Below, piece by piece: positions 1 to 10,878 of a stretch of 64,000 nt of DNA. The stretch's first letter is position 1. Each line of letters starts with the position of its first letter. This stretch comes from Areca catechu (lineage: Eukaryota > Streptophyta > Magnoliopsida > Arecales > Arecaceae): assembly GCA_021397845.1 (NCBI GenBank), contig CM038052.1, forward strand, positions 137,087,854-137,151,853. The letters run 5' to 3'. Under the pieces are notes generated by a model. The model was given only the letters and a program-made list of their open reading frames with translations. It ran no database searches and was not told the origin of the DNA. The position numbers and the translations under genes were made by a program.

Positions 1-800
1 TAACCGATATGTTACGAATGCAAAAAGCTAGGGCATTATCATTTAGAATGCCCTACATTAAAGAATGATACAAAAAGAAGAAGAAGAAAGCGATGGTTAC
101 TACGTGGAGTGACAGCGATGAATCCAAATCAAATGAAGAGCAAGAGACATCCAAAATAGATAACATATATTTAATGGATCTCGAAGATGAGGTAATATCT
201 CTTGAACCCATAATGAATTTTATATGAAGAGTTTAATACTATATTTTATGAGCTTTTCTCGGAATACAAAAGGCTGGTTTAAAATTAAGACTTTAAAAAT
301 AATTATGATACTTTGATGAAAGAAAAGAGTGAAGTTTCAAAAGGAACAACTTTTGCAAAAAGAATTGAATAACATTTCTGAAAATGCAATGTTTTGCAAG
401 CTAAAAAGAATGAATGTCTTGAAAAGAATAGAAGCTTGCAAAATGAAGTGGTCAACTCAAGCACTTAGTTGATAAATTTACTTTGAGTTCAAATAAGCTT
501 GAGCTGATTTTAAAAAGTCAGAGAAAAATAAATAATATAGCTAGAATTGTATATAATCCCTTGAATGGAAATAAGTTTTCTGCTTCAAAATCTTTTGTAT
601 CAAGGTTTCAGCTCCGAAACCTTTTGTATCAGATTTTCGCTACAAAGTTTTATACTTCAAAATTTTTAGCACATGTTCATATCAAAAATCAAAAATAGTT
701 TGCTTTAATTGCAATGTGGTTGGTCATAAAACTTTTGAATGTAATTTAACAAAGAAAAATAAAAAAGAGTGAAAAAGATTTAGGTTCATAAAGGAACCAC
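1..800 (+). pseudogene. Element A gag (C-terminal half), degenerate
   Basis: A CCHC zinc knuckle of the form CX2CX4HX4C is encoded at 10-51 (Cys at 10, 19, 49; His at 34). It is followed by a Lys run and a Trp-Ser-Asp-Ser-Asp acidic stretch near 102-190. A second CX2CX4HX4C knuckle lies at 701-742. Between them is a poorly preserved coiled-coil-like segment (483-698 is its longest open piece). In intact relatives this nucleocapsid-like region packages the genomic RNA into virus-like particles in the cytoplasm. Many stops and frameshifts make it non-functional. The N-terminal half lies outside the window. Confidence 0.75.
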
Positions 801-1960
801 TCCCTAACCTTCAGGACCAAAGAAAGCTTGGGTACCTAAAGTATTACTTAATTACTTTACATGAATGTCTTACAGCCTCTGGAAAAGATTGTATCTGGAT
901 AGCGGCTGTTCAAAATATACGACAGGTGACAAAGAACAATTCATCACCTTGGACATGAAGATGGAGGATTGGTAACTTTGGTGACAATGGTAAGGGAAGA
1001 TCATTGGCATTAGTAAGATCGGAATCATCCCTTCCACTTTTATTTAAAATGTATTGCTAGTAGACAAGTTGAAGCACATAATTTATTGAGTATAAGTCAA
1101 TATATGATAAGGTTTCAAGGTTGTCTTTGAATCTTTATGTATATAGTAACTAGCTCACTTGATTCTAGCACTTAGTTTATTGGTCATAGACTTGGAAACC
1201 TTTATATAGTAACTTAATGATCTAGCCATATCGAGTAGTACAATCTAGTGGCAATGAATGCTAAACCAAGGAATCTAGCTTACTGTGGCATAGAAGATTA
1301 GGTCATTCTAGCATGCATACTTTAGCTAAATTAATTTTCAAAGATCTAGTTAGAGGTTTACCTAAATTTAAGTTAATTTTGAACATGTTTGTGATACATG
1401 CCAACTTGGTAAACAACTAGGGAGAGTTTTAAATCGAAAAATATGATTTCTCCTTCTAGACCTTTAGAGCTACTACACATGGACTTATTTGGACCAACTA
1501 GGATCATAAGCCTAGGAGGTATAAAATATGGACTTGTGATAGTAGATGAATTTACAAGTTTTACATTGATTTTTTATTGCACATAAAGATGAAGCTTTCA
1601 AATTATTTCAAAAATTTTACAAGAAAGTTTCAAATCATAAAATTCTTTCAAAATTTCAATTAGAAGTGATCACAGCACTGAATTTGAAAACCATATTTTG
1701 AAGAGTATTGCACTGAGCATGGTATTGATCACAACTTCTCTACTCCTAGAACACCACAGCAAATGGTGTTGTAGAGAGAAAAATAGGACATTGGAAGAGA
1801 TGACCCAAACCATGTTATGTGAAGGCAATCTTCCAAGGTACTTTTGGCAGAAGTTATGAACACTACATGTTATATTTTGAACCATGTTTTGATTAGACCT
1901 ATTCTAAAGAAACCTCCTATGAACTTTGGAATGATTGAAAACCTAATATACATTTTTTTC
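801..1960 (+). pseudogene. Element A protease and integrase region of pol, degenerate
   Basis: The linker with WVPK at about 823-840 is followed by the aspartic protease motif LDSGC, with Asp at 898-900. The GAG-pre-integrase/HHCC zinc-binding part shows WHRRLGH near 1286 and the paired Cys at 1390 and 1399 (CDTC). The integrase core begins with HMDLFGP near 1476 (first catalytic Asp at about 1482) and ends with the VVERKNRTLEEM block near 1770-1805. These domains would mature the polyprotein and insert cDNA into DNA. Several frameshifts, for example around 1070-1200 and 1560-1760, break the frame. Confidence 0.8.
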
Positions 1961-2923
1961 ATGTTTCTTGATGCAAATGATTTGTACTGAATATAGAAAT
2001 GATAACCACAAAAATTTGATGATAAATATGATGAAGCAATATTTCTTGGTTATTCTACTTCTAACAAAGTATATAGGGTATTCAATAAGAGAACATTAAC
2101 TATTGAAGAATCTATTCATGTTATATTGATAAAACTAATCCCTCACCTTTTAGAAAGAAGAGTGCATTGATAATGATGCAGGTATAATTGACAAAGCTAT
2201 GAAGGACATGAACCTAAAGGACAAACAAGTGAAGGAGAAGAAATGATAAACAAAGAGCATGCTGATTTACCTAAAGAATGGAGGTATGTACATCATATCT
2301 AAAGATTTAATTATAGGTGATCCCGCACAAGGAGTTAGGACTAGGTCATCACTTAGAGATGCACATGATTACCAAGCATTGTTTCACACAGAACCAAATA
2401 GCATAGAAGAAGCCAAAATGATCCCAATTGGATGATGGTCATGCATGGAAAACTTAATCAATTTGAAAGAAATAATATATAGACCTTTGTAAGTAGACCT
2501 TCTGATCATCCTGTTATAGGCACTAAATGGATTTGTAGAAATAAATTAGATGAAAAGGTAATGTAATTAGAAATAAAGCTAGACTAGTTGCCAAAAGATA
2601 TAATCAGGAAGAGGAATAATTTTGATGAAATCTATATTCCTGTAGCAAGACTAGAAGCTATTAGATTGTTACCTGTATTTGCTTGTTACAAGGATTTCAA
2701 GTTATTTCAAATGGATGTAAAAAGTATTTTTAAATGGTTTCATTTCTGAAGAAGTTTTTGTAAAACAACCATCTAAATATAAAAACATGCTTTTTCTAAT
2801 AAGTTTTTCAAACTAAATAAAGCATTGTACAGTTTAAAATAAGCACCTAGAGTATGGTATGGTAGATTGAGCAAATTCTTACTTGAAAAAAAATTTATTA
2901 GAGGCAATATAGACACCACACTA
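1961..2923 (+). pseudogene. Element A reverse transcriptase N-terminal half, disrupted by insertion
   Basis: After the integrase C-terminal GYSxxNKxYRVFN block (about 2040-2085) and a linker, copia RT starts near 2430. Recognisable blocks are GTKWI near 2520, RLVAK near 2582, the PVARLEAIR block near 2640-2665, FQMDVK near 2705, and LNKALY...APR.WY near 2812-2860. The catalytic YVDD block is missing because B1 is inserted at 2924. RT would copy element RNA into cDNA. The frame changes at least five times in this stretch. Confidence 0.8.
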
Positions 2924-5215
2924 TGTTGGGAATTATGTCCCAAAGCCAATCATCTAGGCTATCGATGGTTGTGCTATTTTGTAATTGTATATAATTTTTT
3001 AATAACAAAAGTTTTCTTTTGGCTATTCATCACATATGCATTTTCTTGAAAAGAACTCTTGTGTGATGGAGTCCTTAGAACTATATTATATTTGATATAG
3101 AGAGGATATATCAAGTACTTAAACTGGTTCACAACCAAAGGATACATTGTTATAGGACAGCGATGTATCAAGTATAGGTTGTTGTATCTCGCATTGGTTT
3201 GTTGTCCTCTTGACCAAGGAGTGTGGTGACACTGATGTGATATACAAGTGAAATGTGTGACATCTCACTGAACGTGACCTTTTCCAGAGCTCTCTTCTGC
3301 CAAAGGGTTGCTCGCGAAGGGATATGGGTATATGTGTCCCTCAAATCTGAGGTCACCTGGTAGCTTACAAGCAATTCACTGTACTTTGATATCGGACTAC
3401 CTAGATTTCTAATTCAGTGATGAAAGATTTCTGGGTACAATCAAGTACTTGTGGAGCAATGGTGGATCAAGATAGAATTGACCCCACTAAATTGTTTTGA
3501 GTGAATGACTCGCTGTGTCTTAATTTAGCAAAACCTTGGGTAGGGTAGTTCTTGTAAGGAGTTATAGAACTTGTAAGGTTGAGACACGATCTGGATGTAC
3601 CAAGTTAGGATTGGTAGTCAAATTCTAGGTCATCTTGAGCATTTTGAGGTCAAAGTGATGAATTATCCGGTAACCATATACCAGAGGTTCTAGAAAATCA
3701 CTCTGCAATCTTTGACCTATCCGGACATCGAGTATCATTGCTAGATGAGGACTTTGACTGTTACTGGATGTGATCCAGTGCTACCGGCTTAGTGTTAAAC
3801 CAATGAGGTAACATACTGTAGTGGTTTCTATATGATCTAAAGGATGATCAATGATTAAGAATCGTTTACCATCACTAGAGGTCAACATGATTGACCATGT
3901 TTCAAGTGTCGACACTTAGAAGTGTTGACACTTGGCTGTGATGAGCAAAAATTCTGGAAAGATTTCTAGAAAGGTTTTGACTTCAAATTTTGAATTCGAA
4001 TTTCAAAATCTAGCTAGTTTTGGCTCCAAGCTTTCATGGAATGATGGCCATACCATCTAAGCTTGGAACCTATTTGGTATAGCCCTCAACCTTCTCCCCC
4101 AATCACTCCTCCTTCCTCATTCTTTCCCTCATGGCTACCTCTATAAATAAGGGTTGTTTTAGGGTTGCCAAGCTGGATGAAACTGATTTCCTGTTGAAGA
4201 GTTTCCTTACTGCTGAGATTCGGAAAGGGAAGAGAAAAGGGGCTTGTGAGGACTAGGGTATTGGATGTGTGAATACCTAGCACTTAAGATAGGTCTTGGG
4301 AAGAGAGCTAGTTAGGAAGGGTTCCACCTCTCCTCCTTATCTTCCAAGAAGAAGAAGATCGGCCTAAAGGATCCTAAAGAGCTAGCACTTTGAGGGAGTT
4401 GATCAGAGTCGTGCCTTGATGTGAACTACCCGTAAAGGCTAGACACATGTGTGGCTCGAGGCCTTTTTTTCACAACATCCTTCAAAGTATAGTGGTAAGG
4501 TATCTTTATATCTTTGGTTCTTTTCCTGCTTGTGATGTTTATTGCATGCAATATTATCATACTAGGTCCTATTATAGGCAGTTTGGTAGAACTTTTTGAT
4601 CGATCTACCATGTCTTCCACTGATTTTATTATAAAATAGTTTAAAATATCTTTCTACCATGCATGCTTGCCTGAATTTTTCACCTTCAATGGTATTGAGC
4701 CTGGTTGCGATCCTGGACCTATGGGTTAACAGCTATCACTCAAGCTAGGTCTTGGGAAGAGAGCTAGTTAGGAAGAGTTCTACCCTCTCCTCCTTGTCTT
4801 TCGAGAAGAAGAAGATTGGCCTAAAGGATCCCAAGGAGCTAGCACTCCAAGGGACTTGATCAAAGTCGAGCCCTAGTGTGAACTACCCGTAGAGGCCAAT
4901 GTGTGTAGCTCGGGGCATTTTTCCACAACATCCTTCAAAGGTATAACGGTAAGGTATCTTTATATATTATGTTCATTTCTGCTTATGATGTTTATGGCAT
5001 GTTACATTATCATACTAGGTCTTATTGCAGGTAGTTTGGTAGATTGTTTTGATCGATCTACCAAGTCTTTCGCTGGTTTTATTTTTTTAAAATAATTTTA
5101 AAATATCTTTTTGTCGTGCATGCTTGCCTCCATTTTTCACCTTCAATGATATTGAGCTAGGTTGTTCATTGTATAATAATGCTAGCATGCTTTAACACCA
5201 TAGTTTTCTCTTTCA
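2924..5215 (+). repeat. B1 5' LTR (about 2.3 kb)
   Basis: The left end is TGTTGGGAATTATG. The right end is placed at CTTTCA (5215), by analogy with B3, where CTTTCA precedes the primer site. The length of 2292 matches B3 (2309) only because this copy carries a 0.45-kb internal duplication. A TATAAATA box is visible near 4142-4149 (context CTCTATAAATAAGG). The following sequence GGATTGAGAGC (about 5223) may be a decayed Met-tRNA primer site. The exact 3' end is less certain than the 5' end. Confidence 0.7.
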
Positions 5216-5735
5216 CAGTACTAGGATTGAGAGCGTCACCATGGCCGTTCGTCATAGGAGAGAAGTAGGCTGCAAGACCCTCTCTTCCCATTTAATTGGG
5301 TTTCCTGTGGCGTGTAGAGGTGCCACTTGTGATTTGACTCATGAAGAAGAAAGGTAAAGAGAATGTAGATTAAAAGTGTTTTAATCAAATTTGGATTGTT
5401 ATGATTATAAAAAAATTTAGATGAGATCTAAGAGTTTTATTTTGTTCGGCTTTGATTAAAAGTTTGGAGAAACTTTGGATTTGAAATCACTATTTTTTGC
5501 CCTGTGACAGGCTTTGAGTCGACCCTTGAGTCGACTCATGAAGGCTAAAGTGTCCACACTTGATCAGGAAGTGTCGACACTTGGTCTCGTGAGTTGACAC
5601 TTTGCCTTGAAGGTGTTGACTCATGAGCACATGCCAGAAAACATGGCATTCTGTTTTCTTCCCCCATCTCAGGCCATGAGTCAACCCAAGTGACGACACA
5701 TAGTGTCGACACTTGTCCCTAGTGAGTCGACACTT
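3904..5735. repeat. Dispersed 14-bp palindromes AAGTGTCGACACTT in B1
   Basis: The perfect palindrome AAGTGTCGACACTT occurs at 3904-3917 and 5569-5582, and with its first base changed (TAGTGTCGACACTT) at 5701-5714. Variants lie at 3920-3933 (AAGTGTTGACACTT), 5548-5561 (AAGTGTCCACACTT), 5589-5602 and 5722-5735. They occur in tight pairs or clusters, in the LTR and just after it. They could be protein-binding dyads or a short amplified satellite-like motif. No function can be read from sequence alone. Confidence 0.6.
4281..5166 (+). repeat. Direct duplication of about 456 bp inside the B1 LTR
   Basis: The block starting at 4281 (CACTTAAGATAGGTCTTGGG) recurs at 4737 (CACTCAAGCTAGGTCTTGGG) and stays alignable to about 5166. 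It includes GAGCTAGTTAGGAAG, the AGAAGAAGAAGAT run, GAACTACCCGTA and the CAACATCC block. The offset is 456-457 bp and the two units differ by scattered substitutions. Only one unit is expected in an LTR of this family. Confidence 0.85.
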
Positions 5736-5849
5736 GACATGAGAATGTTGAAAAATAGTGAATTCAAATTTTGATTCATTGTAAAATTATTTTACATTAT
5801 TAATTGAAATTATTTCGATTCATTAAGGCTATTGAACTTAATTAAGAAT
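5216..5849 (+). other. B1 leader, no gene seen
   Basis: Non-coding 5' untranslated region between the B1 LTR and the D insertion. It is A/T-rich apart from the GTCGAC-containing cluster at 5548-5735. The last bases, AGAAT (5845-5849), form one copy of D's target-site duplication. The only open frames here are short and unsupported. Confidence 0.6.
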
Positions 5850-6250
5850 TGTTGATGTCAAACCCCTATGGACCGAACATAATGGTAGGATCATCGGCGC
5901 GCCTCCCGTGACCCCTGCAAATAGGTCCCTGACCGAAATTTCTCTAGTGGGGGACACTTCGATGCTTATGTCATTGAGGATTCTAGCAACAGAATAGAGA
6001 GTTCTCAGGAGAAGAGAGTGAAAGTAGCTCAAAAGTGAACAGCCTTAGCATCACTTATCTTAGCTTAGCTTTTCTAGCTTTACTTAACTTGACTTACCGT
6101 GGGTGTCCCCTCTTACCAGTATTTATAGTCATAGCCATGTCTAACTGCAGTCGACTCCACTTACCTTTGGTTAAGCAAGGTTAGTTAACTTAAGCCCCCC
6201 TAACCAAAACTGGTCGCTACTTGAGATGGCCACTTTAATGCTGTTGGAGT

Positions 6251-7775
6251 TGGTGGTGAGGGCACCAGAATCAGACACAGATTACTAGGCCCTATTTGGT
6301 TTACCTAGCTATGTGTTAATGTTTTGTAATCAACAAGGATTGAGTCCTGTAATAAGTTGAGGTTAGTTGATTTGTCTCAACCCTCAACCTAGTCCAGTAC
6401 ATTGAGTCATGTACACTAGTATGAGTCTACTATGAGTTTACTTCTTGTACAAGAGAGGAGGCTACATAATTTTGGAGTTCCACCAGATCTCATTCTGAAG
6501 CCAGAAGCAATTACATCAGCTTAGGGGAGCTCAATCGACACCTAGATGGCCTGATTCCCTCGAAATGCCATTTCAAATGCCACATTCACTCTAGATGCTT
6601 CTATAATATTCCATATGCCAGGAGTCCATGTTTACCAGGTTATCCTAGCACTCCAGGCCACCAAATTCGAGCCCAGGAAGCAAGCCCAAGCAAGAAGAAC
6701 AAAGATTTCCTTTTGATGCCAGGAATATGCCAGCCCAGGGAACCAGGCGCCCCAGCTTCCAGGGGCCCCAAGCCTAAGCATTCCAAGCCCATGGCTGACA
6801 TCCCCCTTGCTGCCCTAAAGTCCACACACCCAAGGAGTAGGCGTCCAAGAGTGTTTGACCATGTCCAACGTGAAGTGACGTGGGAGAAGACTAAGTTTAT
6901 TCTAACCTAGACAGGATTCCTAATCCTTTAAAACCTTGTAACTCTAACCAAGCTTGGAAAGGACTTGTACTCCAATTTGGAAGAGAACTTGTAACCCAAG
7001 TGTAACCATAGTTTGTGAGCGCATGGGAACTCTATAAATACCCCTCTCCTCCCCCTCTTGTAATCAACTTTTTCTCATGAATAAACCTTGCTAAAATTTT
7101 GCTTAAGTGACTTGTGTTTGAGTTTTAGTTCTTACTTTGAGTGCTCTCCTTGTGTTCCTGGATTGAAACCCTGCTGCCCTAGCACCCTCCTACATCACTG
7201 GAGATCAGCCATGCCCAAGGAACATAATACCTTGCTGCCATCCAAGCCCAGGGGCTTCTTCTTCCCCTGTTTCCATCTTCTAACCTCTATCCCGAATCCT
7301 TCCAATCCTAGTTCTTTTTCTCTTTTTTATTTGTTATTTTGACTGACCTCTGATGCTTTCAGGATCCTCGAGGTGCTTCACCTCCCTAGAGGAGGCCTTC
7401 TTTGCTTCCTAGACAATCTAGATCAGCTATCTGATTCAAGGAACTGAAACTTCTTCATCCAGGCTTCAATCTGAGAGCTGTGTGATCCCTACAATTGCAA
7501 ATTCAAATCACGACAGGTAAGAAACCTTCCCAACTCTTATTTTTGATTTGATGAAGATAAACTATCCTAAATTGGGTCTTTCTCAACTCTCGGGTCCTGG
7601 CTATTTCATTAGTTTGCATAAGTTCGCCTGCAATCCAATGATTCTTTGCAATGCTAGTCTTTTCCGCGAGTTCTTGTTTATTTTGGGAATCTAGCCTGCA
7701 AATAAAATTATAAAAATAAAAAAAAAATTATTTCTTTCTATGCATGTTTAGCAGTCTTAAAGTCATCCCGCATTA
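6251..7775 (+). repeat. C1 5' LTR
   Basis: It begins TGGTGGTGAGGGCACC and ends CCCGCATTA (consensus end CCCGCATCA from copies with intact TSDs). U3 carries a TATAAATA box at 7033-7040. An AATAAA signal at 7080-7085 follows soon after, so the R region is short. The rest is a long U5 of about 0.65 kb with the hairpin sequence near 7568-7590. Length 1525 bp, typical of the family (1.51-1.56 kb). Confidence 0.85.
7033..7085 (+). promoter_or_regulatory. C1 LTR TATA box and polyadenylation signal
   Basis: TATAAATA at 7033-7040 lies in a CTC-rich context, with AATAAA at 7080-7085. The same pair recurs in the other C LTRs, for example CTATAAATA at 11639-11650 with GAATAAACC near 11690. This is the expected place for LTR transcription start and RNA 3' end. 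Activity is not shown by sequence. Confidence 0.6.
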
Positions 7776-7778
7776 GTT

Positions 7779-7793
7779 TGGTATCAGAGCAGG
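7779..7793 (+). other. C1 primer binding site (initiator Met tRNA type)
   Basis: TGGTATCAGAGCAGG lies three bases after the LTR. Its first twelve bases equal the complement of the 3' end of plant initiator methionine tRNA, the usual minus-strand primer for copia and many chromovirus elements. It is the best preserved primer site in family C here. C2 (38191-38202) and C6 (50884-50898) have decayed versions on the - strand. Confidence 0.85.
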
Positions 7794-8905
7794 TTTATGA
7801 TAGCTTTTATTTGCTTTGCACTCACAAACCCTAATTTATGCATTCTGTCCACTACATTAGGTATCCAGGTTTCATCTAATTTTGGCATCTTAAACATTTT
7901 ATTTTTCTATGAATTTTGCATAGCATGTCCTCTGTTCTGTTCTAATAATTATCAAAATTCTTAATTAATTTTACTAAAACCCTAATTCTCTAAAATCCAT
8001 CATATTAGAAATCCTAATAGAATCCTAATAATTTCCAAAGCAGTCCAAATGCCCTAGGATTTTCATCACCATATGATTTTTGTTCTGCATGAATTTTGGT
8101 AGGTTTCATCATCACCGTCCATCCTCTGTTCTAGATTTTTGATTTTTTCTCTACATCGAGATCTGTGCCAAATTTGCATCATTTGAAACCCTAAATTTTT
8201 TAATTTTGCTGATCCGCATACTTGTCCAAACCAAGCCTAATTAACTCCCAAACCAAACTTTGTTTGATAACCCCCATTAACTTAAATCTAACTTGACACA
8301 TCATAAATCATTAAAAAAAATATTTATTTTTTGCTGTGTTTTAGTTTGCATCAGGGCCATCGATTGCCATCATTTTTAACCTAATCTTAAGGACAACTCA
8401 ATATCTCAGATCAGGACAGGATTTCATCTCCTGTCTTGGGCCTAAAACAACCATCCTCATACTAACCCAAGCCTAATTAAATCAATTAGACCTAATTTAC
8501 CCTAGAGGGCTAGGAGACATCAACAGGTCGGGTCCGAGCTGTGTTTCCTACTAGTGCATTTAACCCTTTAGCTATTACTGAAAGCTGGTGTCTAAGGCTG
8601 GGGGTCCAAAGTCAAATGACCTAAGTGGTGTTGTGATTTTTAATTGGGTCCTTGCAAAAGCAGGAGGGGCCTCCCACACTCCCACCCCGTACTTGGCTAG
8701 TGGAAGGATTAACTACTGTGTTAGGTGTTAGTTGAGCTGCCCACCCAGTTCTGGCTCCAGGTCTAGGAAACCCTAGATTATACTAGCTTTCTCTTTCTCT
8801 TTTGCATGCTTGGTTACATCATTTCATTTTGATTGTTTGATTTGTTGCATGACCACTATATTAGGAACCCAATATCAAAAGTCCAAACCTCAGCCCAGCC
8901 CAACA
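7794..8905 (+). other. C1 leader, no gene seen
   Basis: A/T-rich 5' untranslated region between the primer site and the first family ORF. The same leader is recognisable inverted in C2 (about 37060-38190) and C6 (about 49800-50880). Shared blocks are the run about CCTAGAGGGCTAGG, GGACCCAATTA and the AGCTATTACTGAAAGCTGG segment. No plausible start codon-led frame of length is conserved among copies. Confidence 0.55.
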
Positions 8906-10116
8906 ATGGATCCCACTTTGGAGGCCATCCTAGCCTAGCTTACGTAAATGAACCAATCCAATACCCAAACCCTAGCCCAGCTTACCCAAATAAACCAGTC
9001 CAACACCCAATCCCAAAATTAGTTAGCCCGAACCCAAAATCAGTTAGCCCAAATAAACCATAGGTTTGACCAAAGGAATAAAATGTTTGACCAACTAATG
9101 CAATCAAGTAATCAAGCAATCCATAGTTTGGATCCATTAGATAACCAAGTAGGAACCCTAGACAAGACCCATAGAACTGAACCCCAGGAACCCATAATCC
9201 CTAGATATGAACCTAGTAGTAACACACTATCCCTCAGTCAACCTGAACCCTATAGGATTGATATCCCTAGACTTGAACCCATAACCTTTGAACCCATAAC
9301 CTTTAAACCCATAACCCTTAGTTTACTCACCCCTATTACCCCAGACTCTAGTCCATTTTCCAGTAGCCAAACCCCTCTTACCACCTCATTGGTTCTCCCA
9401 AATTACCTTGAAGAAGAGATATATGAAGCTGACCTAAGCTTATTCAACGAGTATGAGGAGGAAGAAGAGGAGTTCCCCATAGAGGACTTAGGTTAGTTAA
9501 ATCAATAGATACCCAGGTAAAAGCCACCCTAGAATCAATTGACCCTGACCACACCGAAGTAGTAGCCAATTTAGATTTAGCTAACCTTGACCATAATCAG
9601 TTAGTGGCTGACCCAAAATTAGATAACCTAGATTACACCCAGGCTGCAATGGAAGAGCAATTAGAGGAGACTTTAGAAGAGGATCCAATTGTAGAGCCTA
9701 GGCCAGAATTTCCTGAGCCAAAAGATTTTATTGAGGACTTGGCTTATCTCACCCAGTACCCTCAAGATGAAGTCACTTCCTTGATTCCAATTAAAGATCT
9801 TTTTCCTAAAATTAGTGACCCATTCTTCCATAAGGCAGACCCAGTAGATAGACACCAACCCCTTAAGGTCAATCTTATTAGTTTAGGATTAATCCCTGAC
9901 ACCCCTTCTTATATCCTAGTCTATCCAATTAACCCCGAACCCTTTTCTTACTTTCCACCCAATCAGACTAACCCTAAACCAACCTTTTATTTTCTACCAT
10001 TTCAAGAAACTTCTTCTATTTTTTTTACTATCAGATTGCATTTTATAAGAGTTTACATGTTGCATTCGTTTATTATTCATGTCATGTTTGCATCTTACTT
10101 TAAGAAAACCCTATAA
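8906..10116 (+). pseudogene. C1 family-specific ORF (Gln-rich N-terminus, acidic and Pro-rich C-terminus)
   Basis: A start MDPTLEAILA is encoded at 8906 and reading continues in the same frame to 9496 with a few stops. It passes heptad-like Asn/Gln repeats (LAQLTQINQSN and similar, about 8940-9060), then the FDQLMQ block and a Glu-rich patch (EYEEEEEEFPIED, about 9450-9490). A frameshift leads to the second half (9500-10116). That half ends in an aromatic/Pro-rich tail with NPEPFSYFPP and IRLHF. The same product can be traced in C2, C5 and C6. It resembles no gag, protease or envelope that I know; a retrotransposon accessory protein is possible. Product about 400 residues if unbroken. Confidence 0.55.
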
Positions 10117-10447
10117 ACCTAATAGGAGTATATAGTAAGTTCTCATGTGCATGCCATGCTAGGGTCAACCTAAAGAGTTCACAATCTGTTAGGTTTTGTC
10201 CCTTAGAGTCCATAAAATATCCTTTGATAGGGATGTCTAGGCGAGTCTATTAGGTATTGTTGAGTTCAATAAATACACAGCTTGAATTACATGTCTACAC
10301 CTGCACTACCTTATGCATAGCATATGCAAATAGAAATTAGTCAATAGCTGAACATAACTAATGAACTAAATAACAACTTGGCTAATTTCCAAAAGAGAGA
10401 TAAAGAATTTTGCAGGGGATTTTGTAATTATAAAGATTTTTCTGCTC
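10117..10447 (+). other. C1 spacer between the two coding relics, no gene seen
   Basis: A non-coding stretch links the family ORF to the integrase tail. It contains repeats of the phrase TATTAGG and a block also present in C2 (about 22600-22930, inverted), C5 (about 42740-43080) and C6 (about 46690-47050). Its presence in all copies shows that the internal deletion of pol predates their spread. Confidence 0.6.
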
Positions 10448-10870
10448 GTGAAGCTGGCCATCAAAGATAATGAATATCGTGGACCCTATGCCTATGTGCA
10501 TGAGATACTACCTAATTTAGATATTAGCTCCACCTTCAACATTTCAGACCTTATGGAGTACAGGAAACCAGCAGTGATACCTAGCGAGCACCTTGAGCCA
10601 ATTCCTTCCTTTGTGAGTGAACCCACCCAAGAGTGTCCACATACAATTTGGCCAAATAGTGAGAAAATGATTGAGAGAATCCTAGATGATCAAGCCTTAT
10701 ATACCCAGAATAGAGGCTATTAGAGTTATTTGATCCGGTGGCAAGGTTGGTTAGAATTTGAGGACTCGTGGATCACCTGTGAGGATCTGCAGCACCTCAA
10801 CCCAAACCTACTCGAGCACTATGAGAGCCAAGTTATCCCACACTCAATGGGGCAAAGTTCCTCCCACCTC
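10448..10870 (+). pseudogene. C1 integrase C-terminal tail with chromodomain relic
   Basis: The segment encodes the end of a chromovirus-type gypsy polyprotein: a short GPxxYVxE block, the SSTFNISDLMEY block that closes the integrase C-terminal domain, a Pro/Ser linker, then the chromodomain. Chromodomain hallmarks are LDDQA (about 10684), a YLIRWQGW strand (about 10728-10750) and the EDSW...DL helix start (about 10760-10790). In intact chromoviruses this module guides integration by reading chromatin marks. A stop at about 10721 splits it. There is no integrase core upstream. The junction near 10447 is shared with other copies. Confidence 0.75.
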
Positions 10871-10878
10871 AGGAGAAT

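Larger units (their letters stand above)
1..2923 (+). mobile_element. Element A: SIRE-like Ty1/copia retrotransposon, 3'-truncated by B1 and open at the window start
   Basis: Degenerate but ordered copia domains are visible on the + strand: two CCHC knuckles, protease DSG, integrase HHCC and core, then the N-terminal half of RT. The long acidic, Ser-rich gag linker and the late second knuckle followed by WVPK are typical of the SIRE/Maximus copia lineage. Homology stops at 2923, inside RT, where an LTR of another family starts with TGTTGGGAATT. The 3' half of A is not seen in the window. It is the oldest layer of the nest here, with stops in all frames. Confidence 0.85.
2924..5849 (+). mobile_element. 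Element B1: Ty1/copia, 5' LTR and first part of leader (rest at 40106-40804)
   Basis: It starts with TGTTGGGAATT, the same terminus as the LTR at 59484 and, inverted, at 26123 and 34015. The leader resembles that of B3 downstream of its primer site (T/A-rich stretch with TTTACAT and AATTAA blocks). It is broken at 5849/5850 by D and resumes at 40106 with sequence matching B3's leader around 62150-62810. No coding part of B1 is in the window: its leader is broken again at 40805 by C5, and the remainder must lie to the right of the window. Confidence 0.75.

Noticed and set aside
6713..6910. Pro/Arg-rich small frame in the C1 LTR
   Set aside because: It lies in U3, is not kept in 10879-12388 or other LTR copies, and has no coding signature.
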